The translations under genes and the position numbers were made by a program. A DNA stretch of 5,760 nt, from assembly GCA_023133185.1 (NCBI GenBank), contig JAGLWX010000442.1, forward strand, positions 1-5,760, written 5' to 3'. The stretch's first letter is position 1; every line of letters starts with the position of its first letter. Source of the DNA: Fidelibacterota bacterium. Lineage in GTDB: Bacteria > Fidelibacterota > UBA2242. Below are positions 1 to 4,874 of this stretch, in pieces. The notes under the pieces are model-generated. The model did not search any database and was not told where the DNA came from. It was given only the letters and a program-made list of their open reading frames with translations.

Positions 1-645
1 ATTCGCTGGATCGAAGCTGAAGATATACGCTATGAAAATTCAGATCAATTGTTTGAAAATGTCGATGGTGTATTAGTGCCCGGCGGGTTTGGTGAGCGTG
101 GGATTGAAGGAAAAATAACTGCTGTCAGAAAAGCACGTGAGAGTAATATTCCATTTTTCGGAATTTGTCTGGGATTACAGTGCGCTGTGATTGAATTTGC
201 CCGGAACGTTAGCGGCATGGAAAATGCCGACAGTACGGAATTTAACGGTGATACAAAATTTCCGGTCATTGATTTGATGGAAGCTCAAAAAAGCATTTCC
301 GGTAAGGGCGGCACCATGCGTCTGGGAGCCTATCCGGCAGAGATACAATCCGGTACGAAGGCTTCTGAAATATATGGCAAAAAGGACATTACGGAACGTC
401 ACCGCCATCGCTATGAAGTGAATAATAAGCTATTGACTCGCTTGATTGAAAAAGGATTGGTTATCGGAGCCATGAATAGAGAACTGGATTTGGTAGAAAT
501 GATTGAAGTACACGATCATCCATGGTTCGTCGCCTGTCAGTTTCACCCGGAATTAAAATCCCGGATCAATAAGGCGCACCCGCTTTTCCGTGAATTTGTG
601 AAAGCGGCAATACATTATCATAAAGAGCACATAAAACATGACTAA
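1..645 (+). CDS. pyrG: CTP synthase, C-terminal part (5' end outside window)
   Basis: The frame is open from base 1, so this is the last 214 residues of a protein that normally has about 530-550. CTP synthase aminates UTP to CTP in the cytoplasm, using ammonia released from glutamine. Only the C-terminal class I glutaminase domain is visible. It shows the PGGFGERG segment (window residues 26-33), the nucleophile Cys56 in GICLGLQ, the RHRHRYEVN block (about 133-141) and the FHPE motif with His182 and Glu184, which complete the Cys-His-Glu triad. The ammonia-ligase half lies upstream of the window. The gene overlaps kdsA by 8 bases, which suggests co-transcription and coupled translation. The functional link is that CTP is needed to activate Kdo as CMP-Kdo. 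The family call is secure. The true start cannot be seen; the TTG at 49 is internal. Confidence 0.97.
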   Translation: MRWIEAEDIRYENSDQLFENVDGVLVPGGFGERGIEGKITAVRKARESNIPFFGICLGLQCAVIEFARNVSGMENADSTEFNGDTKFPVIDLMEAQKSISGKGGTMRLGAYPAEIQSGTKASEIYGKKDITERHRHRYEVNNKLLTRLIEKGLVIGAMNRELDLVEMIEVHDHPWFVACQFHPELKSRINKAHPLFREFVKAAIHYHKEHIKHD

Positions 646-1462
646 CGTTATTATCGATTCCATCAAGGTCGGAAGAGATCAACCGCTTTTGTTCATCCTG
701 GGTCCCTGTGTGATCGAGAGTCGTGATCATACCCTGTACATGGCGGAGCAGTTGAAAGAATTGACCGCAAGATTGCAGGCGCCGTTTGTTTTTAAAGCGT
801 CATTCGATAAAGCCAACCGCACATCGATTGAATCCTACCGGGGACCGGGGCTTGAGAATGGTTTGAAGATCCTTGCCGAAGTAAAGCGGGAGTTTGATGT
901 ACCGGTATTGACCGATATTCATGAAACGTTACAGGTGATTCCGGCATCGGAAGTAGTGGATGTTTTGCAGATACCCGCATTTCTGTGTCGTCAAACCGAT
1001 TTGCTGCTTGCCGCTGGAAATACCGGTAAGGCGATTAATATTAAAAAGGGACAATTTATTGCGCCCTATGATATGAAACACATTGTAGAAAAAATCGAAT
1101 CTACCGGAAATAAACGCATTTTGCTGACCGACAGAGGAACCAGCTTCGGTTATGGCAGGCTTGTCTCGGATGTCTGTGCAATTCCTATTATGCAGCAAAC
1201 CGGCTACCCGGTTATTTTTGATGCGACCCATTCCGCTCAAATTCCCGGAGGTCAGACTACCGGCGGAACCCGGGAATATATTCCGCATGTTACCAGGGCA
1301 ATGGTTGCCGCGGGCGTGGATGGAATTTTTATAGAGGTGCATGATAACGTTGATCAGGCAAAAAGCGACCGGGCAAGTCAATTTCCACTCGATCAACTTT
1401 CGAAACTACTTTCGGAGCTTATAGCTATAAAAGACACAGTTAAGGGTTTTTATGACGAATAG
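638..1462 (+). CDS. kdsA: 3-deoxy-8-phosphooctulonate (Kdo 8-phosphate) synthase
   Basis: This cytoplasmic enzyme condenses phosphoenolpyruvate with arabinose 5-phosphate to give Kdo 8-phosphate, the first committed step to the Kdo sugar of LPS. The 274 residues match the family's usual length of about 265-285. Visible signatures are GPCVIESRD (22-30), KASFDKANRTS (53-63), RGPG (68-71), DATHSAQ (195-201) and FIEVH (231-235). Cys24 sits where the metal-independent E. coli enzyme has Asn26. With His198, Glu233 and Asp244 it makes the expected four-ligand set of the metal-dependent class, as in Aquifex. The loop after His198 is two residues shorter than in the Aquifex enzyme as I recall it. The ATG at 638 lies inside the end of pyrG (8-base overlap) with only a weak purine stretch upstream, so translational coupling is likely. 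The 3' end overlaps kdsC by 11 bases. Confidence 0.97.
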   Translation: MTNVIIDSIKVGRDQPLLFILGPCVIESRDHTLYMAEQLKELTARLQAPFVFKASFDKANRTSIESYRGPGLENGLKILAEVKREFDVPVLTDIHETLQVIPASEVVDVLQIPAFLCRQTDLLLAAGNTGKAINIKKGQFIAPYDMKHIVEKIESTGNKRILLTDRGTSFGYGRLVSDVCAIPIMQQTGYPVIFDATHSAQIPGGQTTGGTREYIPHVTRAMVAAGVDGIFIEVHDNVDQAKSDRASQFPLDQLSKLLSELIAIKDTVKGFYDE

Positions 1463-2003
1463 TGATCTTACAACCCGGTTGCAAAAAATCAAACTGCTGA
1501 TTGCGGATGTGGACGGTGTTTTTACCGATGGTTCACTATACATTGGTGATAACGGGGATGAATTCAAACAGTTCCATGTTCTTGATGGAGCTGGAATCGC
1601 CCTTCTAAAAGCTGTAAATTTCCCATTGGCGGTCATCTCCGGGCGGAATTCCGGGGTGACTACTCACCGCATGCGCGAATTGGGACTTGAGGAACACCTG
1701 TATCAGGGTAATCTGGCAAAAATTGAACCTTACCGGGAAATCAGAGAATCGTTTCATCTTGATGATTCGGAAATCGTCTATATCGGGGACGATCTTGTGG
1801 ATATTCCGCTGATACGCCGGGTTGGCGTCGGAATTGCCGTTGCCAATGCCTTACCGGAAGTACAGAAAATCGCGACCTATGTTACCAGGGCAAAAGGTGG
1901 TCAGGGAGCTGTTCGGGAAGTCATTGAATTAATTCTTAAAGCCCAGGATAAATTTGATATTGCCGTTGAGAAAATAACAAAAGATACATATAAGGATTCA
2001 TAA
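1452..2003 (+). CDS. kdsC: 3-deoxy-D-manno-octulosonate 8-phosphate phosphatase (HAD family)
   Basis: KdsC hydrolyses Kdo 8-phosphate to free Kdo and phosphate in the cytoplasm. The 183 residues are typical of this small capless HAD phosphatase, which works as a tetramer. Motif I is DVDGVFTDG (19-27), with Asp19 as nucleophile and Asp21 as general acid/base. Motif II is ISGR with Ser63, Lys90 fits the conserved lysine, and motif IV is GDD (112-114). The C-terminal GGQGAVRE (149-156) is the tail that reaches the neighbouring active site in known KdsC structures. The start is supported by AAGGG at 1442-1446, 5 bases before the ATG. The gene overlaps kdsA by 11 bases and ends 3 bases before kdsD, so the Kdo enzymes are made together. 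Confidence 0.96.
   Translation: MTNSDLTTRLQKIKLLIADVDGVFTDGSLYIGDNGDEFKQFHVLDGAGIALLKAVNFPLAVISGRNSGVTTHRMRELGLEEHLYQGNLAKIEPYREIRESFHLDDSEIVYIGDDLVDIPLIRRVGVGIAVANALPEVQKIATYVTRAKGGQGAVREVIELILKAQDKFDIAVEKITKDTYKDS
1992..1996 (+). promoter_or_regulatory. Ribosome binding site of kdsD
   Basis: AAGGA lies 10 bases before the ATG at 2007 and inside the last codons of kdsC. It is the clearest Shine-Dalgarno match in the window and supports the chosen kdsD start. Confidence 0.6.
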
Positions 2004-2006
2004 TTT

Positions 2007-2984
2007 ATGCCGTCATCCTACTTAGAAAAAGCCAGAGAACTTATTCGGGTTGAATCCGGAGCAATCGCTGATCTGGAAAACAGGATCGATAAAAATTTTA
2101 AAAAGGCTATTGAATTATTGTATCATATAAGTGGAAAAGTCATCTTGACCGGCGTGGGTAAATCCGGACTGATCGGACGAAAAATCGCCGCAACATTATC
2201 ATCGACCGGGACTCCCAGTTTTTTTATTCACGCCTATGAAGCCGGGCATGGTGATCTTGGCGGTGTCGGCAAACATGATGCATTGATCGTGATTTCAAAT
2301 AGCGGTGAAACCAGCGAAATTACTCACATGATTCCATATGTTAAAAAATTAAAAATTCCCGTTATCGGATTTATTGGTAATTGTGATTCCTCACTTGCCC
2401 AAAAATGTGATATTGTCATAGATACCAGCGTCAAAGAAGAAGCCTGTCCACTCGGTATCGTACCGACTGCCAGTTCAATTGTCACACTGGCAATGGGAGA
2501 CGCCCTGGCGGTCGCCCTGATGGATAAACGCAAGTTTAAAGAAACCGACTTTGCCGGACTGCATCCGGGAGGTACTTTGGGAAAACGATTACTTACCACC
2601 GTCCGCGATCTAATGCACACCGGTGATAAAATTCCACTTGCTTACTTGAAGGATACGATGAAGCACGTGTTATTCGTTATGACAAAAAAGGGTCTTGGCG
2701 TCGTCGGTATTTTGGATGAGGATGAAAATTTAGCAGGCATCATTACCGATGGTGATTTACGGAGAGGATTGGAACGAACAAAGAATTTTCTGGTTATGTC
2801 TCCGAAAAATATTATGACATCGCGTCCAAAATCGATAAACTCGGCAACTCTTGCGATTGACGCTTTGTATCAAATGGAAAATTTCTCGGTTACAAATTTG
2901 TTTGTGTATGATGGAGAAAAAACCGGCAAACCAATTGGGATCATTCATATCCATGATATCCTGCGCTATGGTATAATGGCATGA
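2007..2984 (+). CDS. kdsD: Arabinose 5-phosphate isomerase (KpsF/GutQ family)
   Basis: KdsD interconverts ribulose 5-phosphate and arabinose 5-phosphate, supplying the substrate for KdsA. At 325 residues it matches the full-length family form (about 320-330): an N-terminal SIS sugar-isomerase domain followed by two CBS domains. In the SIS domain (about 40-180) I see GVGKSG (49-54), EAGHGDLGG (78-86), the phosphosugar-binding SNSGET (97-102) and LHPGG (185-189), which carries a conserved histidine. The CBS pair covers roughly 203-257, with ITDGDLRRG, and 268-322, with the closing HIHDILR. CBS pairs often bind nucleotides or sugar nucleotides and may tune activity here (inference). The start at 2007 has a good AAGGA. 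The stop shares the ATGA overlap with lptC. GutQ or KpsF paralogues have the same domains, but the position next to kdsA and kdsC favours KdsD. Confidence 0.95.
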   Translation: MPSSYLEKARELIRVESGAIADLENRIDKNFKKAIELLYHISGKVILTGVGKSGLIGRKIAATLSSTGTPSFFIHAYEAGHGDLGGVGKHDALIVISNSGETSEITHMIPYVKKLKIPVIGFIGNCDSSLAQKCDIVIDTSVKEEACPLGIVPTASSIVTLAMGDALAVALMDKRKFKETDFAGLHPGGTLGKRLLTTVRDLMHTGDKIPLAYLKDTMKHVLFVMTKKGLGVVGILDEDENLAGIITDGDLRRGLERTKNFLVMSPKNIMTSRPKSINSATLAIDALYQMENFSVTNLFVYDGEKTGKPIGIIHIHDILRYGIMA

Positions 2985-3511
2985 GAAAATTTGTTATCTA
3001 CCTGATATCAATTTTATTGTATTTTTCCTGTTCTTCGGTGGAAGAAGACGCTGCCAGCGTGGAGGAAAAGCAATATCCCGATCAGGAAAGCTGGAACACT
3101 GAAATCATTTTGACGAAGGATGGTCAAATAAAGGCTGTTATTCTTGCCGGACATTTAACAAAAAACAACGATGAATCCGTTGTTGTATTGGATGAATCGG
3201 TGGATATTGATTTTTTCGATGAAGAGCAGTCACATATTTCTCATCTTAAATCCCTGCGTGCCCGCGTGAACGAACGCACGAATGATCTGATTGCGGAAGG
3301 TAACGTGGTTGTCGTTTCGGATAGCGGCGTTACTCTGTTTACCGAGGAACTGCGCTGGGATCATAAACGGGAACGGATCTTATCGGAGGTATTTATCACG
3401 CTGGTTAGTGATTGTGATACGCTTACCGGAATTGGGTTTGAATCTGATTCCGACCTGAAGAATTGGACAATAGAAAAGCCCGCCGGGGTTACGGATCGAA
3501 AATTGAAATAA
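2981..3511 (+). CDS. lptC: LPS export protein LptC, lipoprotein-like N-terminus
   Basis: LptC is the periplasmic link that takes LPS from the LptBFG transporter and passes it to the LptA bridge. The 176 residues are slightly shorter than E. coli LptC (191). Residues 1-16 are a short leader with a basic start (MRK) and a hydrophobic run. It ends in YFSC with Cys17, so the protein may be a lipoprotein rather than anchored by a membrane helix; Tyr at -3 of the lipobox is non-standard. The rest is the beta-jellyroll domain. The typical C-terminal half is visible: EGNVVVVSDSG (106-116), LFTEELRWDHKRERI (119-133), a conserved TGIGFESD (149-156) and NWTI (161-164). The ATG overlaps the kdsD stop by 4 bases (ATGA) and has no clear ribosome binding site, which points to coupling. 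The stop codon lies inside a 6-bp direct repeat bordering the downstream insertion. Confidence 0.88.
   Translation: MRKFVIYLISILLYFSCSSVEEDAASVEEKQYPDQESWNTEIILTKDGQIKAVILAGHLTKNNDESVVVLDESVDIDFFDEEQSHISHLKSLRARVNERTNDLIAEGNVVVVSDSGVTLFTEELRWDHKRERILSEVFITLVSDCDTLTGIGFESDSDLKNWTIEKPAGVTDRKLK
3506..3511 (+). repeat. Candidate target-site duplication, left copy (AAATAA)
   Basis: AAATAA here is repeated at 4106-4111, directly outside the inverted-repeat arms of the inserted unit. It contains the lptC stop codon TAA (3509-3511). Six AT-rich bases can match by chance, so the evidence is the position more than the length. Confidence 0.45.
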
Positions 3512-3512
3512 A

Positions 3513-3538
3513 TGGTTCTTTCTCAAATTCAGTGGGTA
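3513..3538 (+). repeat. Outer inverted repeat, left arm
   Basis: This 26-base arm matches the reverse complement of 4081-4106 at 19 of 26 positions without gaps. The two strong blocks are TGGTTC at the outer end (within a 10-of-12 match) and a perfect 8-base AGTGGGTA at the inner end. Both blocks keep the same spacing in the two arms, which makes chance unlikely. Confidence 0.65.
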
Positions 3539-3550
3539 AAATAAAAAAAG

Positions 3551-3569
3551 ACTCTTTCTTGAAACGAGT
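3551..3569 (-). terminator. Weak hairpin; terminator-like only on the minus strand
   Basis: ACTCTTT pairs with AAACGAGT around a CTTG loop: a 7-bp stem with one bulged C. On the plus strand it is preceded by an A-tract (3543-3549) and followed by no T-tract. Read on the minus strand, the hairpin is followed by C then TTTTTTT, the layout of an intrinsic terminator. No minus-strand gene ends here, and the stem is short and AT-rich, so the call is tentative. Confidence 0.25.
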
Positions 3570-3576
3570 GGATATG

Positions 3577-3604
3577 TCCGTGGTCTGCAATCCGTGGTCT
3601 GTAA
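3577..3604 (+). repeat. Tandem 14-base repeat, inner left arm
   Basis: Two adjacent 14-base units, TCCGTGGTCTGCAA (3577-3590) and TCCGTGGTCTGTAA (3591-3604), differ at one base. As a block extended to 3608 they are roughly the inverse of 4039-4071. The motif lies in non-coding DNA before the four-helix-bundle gene. Confidence 0.75.
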
Positions 3605-3642
3605 ACAATGATTCTTTGAGTTCAAAAATGGTGCAATAAATT

Positions 3643-4017
3643 ATGTATATTAAATCAGCAAAAGAGTTAGATGTTTATAAGTTGGCATACAAACAGGCTA
3701 TGGATATTTTTTTCTTATCTAAAAAATTCCCGAAAGAGGAAAAATACTCATTGACAGATCAAATTCGCAAAGCTTCCAGATCTGTTTGTGCAAATTTGAA
3801 AGAGGCCTGGTCTAAACGCAGGTATATTGCTCATTTTACCAGTAAATTAACAGATTGCGATGGAGAAAATGGAGAAACAGAAACTTGGGTCGATTTTGCA
3901 AAAGATTGCCGGTATATTGGAGTAACAGACTATAACAGATTGATAGAAATGAACCAAAGGATAGGACAGATGCTGGGAAATATGATAAATAAAGCGGACG
4001 TGTTCTGCAACAAATAA
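3643..4017 (+). CDS. Four-helix-bundle protein, S23 / 23S rRNA intervening-sequence family
   Basis: This small protein of 124 residues belongs to the family first found inside 23S rRNA intervening sequences; its biochemical role is not established. The family pattern is plain: the opening KSAKELDVYKLAY (4-16), then FPKEEKYSLTDQIRKAS (29-45), SVCANLKEAW (47-56), KRRYIAHF (58-65), SKLTDCDGENGETETW (67-82) and LGNMI (111-115), as expected of four amphipathic helices. There is no signal peptide or membrane segment, and it is rich in Lys and Arg, which would suit nucleic-acid binding (inference). An in-frame TAA at 3637-3639 fixes the ATG at 3643 as the first usable start. There is no clear Shine-Dalgarno and no convincing promoter. 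It is AT-richer than its neighbours and lies between nested inverted repeats, in the place where lptA often sits. It shows no similarity I can see to LptA. The related Avd proteins of diversity-generating retroelements share the fold, but no reverse transcriptase is present. Confidence 0.88.
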   Translation: MYIKSAKELDVYKLAYKQAMDIFFLSKKFPKEEKYSLTDQIRKASRSVCANLKEAWSKRRYIAHFTSKLTDCDGENGETETWVDFAKDCRYIGVTDYNRLIEMNQRIGQMLGNMINKADVFCNK

Positions 4018-4043
4018 CGACTTATGAATACGCTATGGTTGTT

Positions 4044-4071
4044 TTACTGACTACGGGCCACAGACAACGGG
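4044..4071 (+). repeat. Inner right arm, two diverged 14-base units
   Basis: TTACTGACTACGGG (4044-4057) and CCACAGACAACGGG (4058-4071) are diverged copies in inverse orientation of the tandem units at 3577-3604. The first matches the reverse complement of the 3591-3604 unit at 11 of 14 positions. Extended to 4039, the arm matches the reverse complement of 3577-3608 at about 21 of 29 positions, followed by a shared CAA after a one-base gap. Confidence 0.6.
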
Positions 4072-4080
4072 TTACGAAAC

Positions 4081-4106
4081 TACCCACTCTAAAAAAGAAG
4101 GAACCA
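4081..4106 (+). repeat. Outer inverted repeat, right arm
   Basis: This is the partner of 3513-3538. It begins with the perfect 8-base TACCCACT (4081-4088) and ends with GAACCA (4101-4106). It also holds the purine stretch AAGAAGGAA (4095-4103), the only Shine-Dalgarno-like sequence upstream of lptB. Confidence 0.65.
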
Positions 4107-4111
4107 AATAA
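4106..4111 (+). repeat. Candidate target-site duplication, right copy (AAATAA)
   Basis: This is the second copy of the AAATAA at 3506-3511, directly outside the right outer arm (one base is shared with its end). From here 7 bases (4112-4118) remain before the lptB start codon. Confidence 0.45.
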
Positions 4112-4118
4112 TTTTTAG

Positions 4119-4874
4119 GTGATTTTGGAAGAAACTACAACTCAGAAAAAAATTCTGCGAGGTAAATTACTCACTAAAACTTATGGTAAGCGAACAGTCG
4201 TTAATCATATCTCCATCGAAGTCGGCAAAGGCGAAGCCGTCGGTTTATTGGGACCCAATGGAGCCGGCAAAACGACCACGTTTCATATGTTCACCGGAAT
4301 GGTCAAACCATCATCCGGAAAAGTATTCATTGATGACCGGGAGATCACTCATTTACCCATGTATAAACGGGCTCAGCTGGGAATTGGTTATCTATCTCAG
4401 GAACCTTCCGTGTTTCGCAAACTAACGGTGGAAGAAAATTTACTGCTGGTTTTGCAGACCCTGGGGATTAGCCGAAAAGAACAGATGGAGCGTCTCGAAG
4501 TCTTACTGGATGAATTGAACATTAGGAAATACCGAAAAAGTAAAGCCTACACGCTGTCCGGCGGCGAACGTCGGCGAACAGAGCTAACCCGTGCGCTGGT
4601 AACAAATCCCGACTTCATCTTATTGGACGAGCCTTTTGTTGGCGTCGATCCTATCGCGGTCGAAGATATCCAAAAGATCATCCTCGGATTAAAAGACCGG
4701 AACATTGGCGTGCTGATCACCGATCATAATGTGCATGAAACATTATCAATAACCGATCGATCGTATTTGATGTTTGAAGGTAATATATTAAAATCCGGCT
4801 CATCGGAATATTTAGCAAATGATGAAGATGCAAAACGACTATATTTAGGAGACGGTTTCCGACTGGACAGATAA
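4119..4874 (+). CDS. lptB: LPS export ABC transporter ATP-binding protein LptB
   Basis: LptB is the cytoplasmic ATPase that, as a dimer with LptF and LptG, extracts LPS from the inner membrane. The 251 residues compare with about 240 in E. coli; the extra residues are mostly N-terminal. ATPase motifs are complete: Walker A GPNGAGKT (45-52), Q-loop Gln94 in YLSQEPS, signature LSGGE (146-150) followed by RRR, Walker B ILLDE (167-171) with catalytic Glu171, D-loop GVDP (175-178) and switch His203 in TDHNV. YLSQEPSVFRKLTV and EPFVGVDPIAV are distinctive of LptB rather than of general ABC ATPases. The GTG start is limited by an in-frame TAG at 4116-4118; a TTG two codons later is the alternative. 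The nearest ribosome-binding-like stretch (4095-4103) is 15 bases away, so initiation may be weak. The stop overlaps the rpoN start by one base. lptF and lptG are not in the window. Confidence 0.95.
   Translation: MILEETTTQKKILRGKLLTKTYGKRTVVNHISIEVGKGEAVGLLGPNGAGKTTTFHMFTGMVKPSSGKVFIDDREITHLPMYKRAQLGIGYLSQEPSVFRKLTVEENLLLVLQTLGISRKEQMERLEVLLDELNIRKYRKSKAYTLSGGERRRTELTRALVTNPDFILLDEPFVGVDPIAVEDIQKIILGLKDRNIGVLITDHNVHETLSITDRSYLMFEGNILKSGSSEYLANDEDAKRLYLGDGFRLDR

Larger units (their letters stand above)
3512..4105 (+). mobile_element. Putative mobile IVS-like unit carrying a four-helix-bundle gene
   Basis: This segment splits lptC from lptB in an operon whose other junctions overlap or are 3 bases apart. 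Seen in the sequence: outer inverted arms (3513-3538 with 4081-4106, 19 of 26 positions complementary), inner inverted arms (3577-3608 with 4039-4071) made of 14-base units, one 124-residue gene between them, lower GC (about 36% by hand count over 3661-4020, against 45-62% in sampled rows of kdsA), and flanking AAATAA direct repeats. Known: S23-family proteins are encoded within intervening sequences of 23S rRNA genes, where complementary ends form a stem. Inferred: this is a relative of such elements, or a unit moved in trans, inserted at the lptC stop codon. No transposase or recombinase is encoded. The exact ends are uncertain by a few bases because the arms touch the direct repeat. Confidence 0.65.

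Noticed and set aside
929..1396. 155-residue open frame on the minus strand
   Set aside because: It lies wholly inside kdsA, whose protein has clear family motifs. The minus-strand translation looks random and matches no family I recognise.
2972..2977. TATAAT, a perfect -10-like hexamer just before lptC
   Set aside because: It lies 3 bases before the lptC ATG, inside kdsD, with no -35-like hexamer at the right distance. A transcript from it would start within the lptC coding region.
3577..3604. Tandem repeats as a possible CRISPR array
   Set aside because: The units are adjacent without spacers, are only 14 bases long, number two, and no cas gene is present.
3616..3644. TTGAGT as a -35 box for the four-helix-bundle gene
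   Set aside because: The matching -10 position falls on the start codon region (AATTAT at 3639-3644), so it cannot serve as that gene's promoter.
3643..4017. Four-helix-bundle gene as the Avd partner of a diversity-generating retroelement
   Set aside because: There is no reverse transcriptase, and no template or variable repeat in the window. The sequence motifs fit the stand-alone S23 family.
3643..4017. The same gene read as a divergent lptA, from its position
   Set aside because: There is no signal peptide and no beta-strand-rich OstA pattern. It is helical and matches the S23-family motifs.
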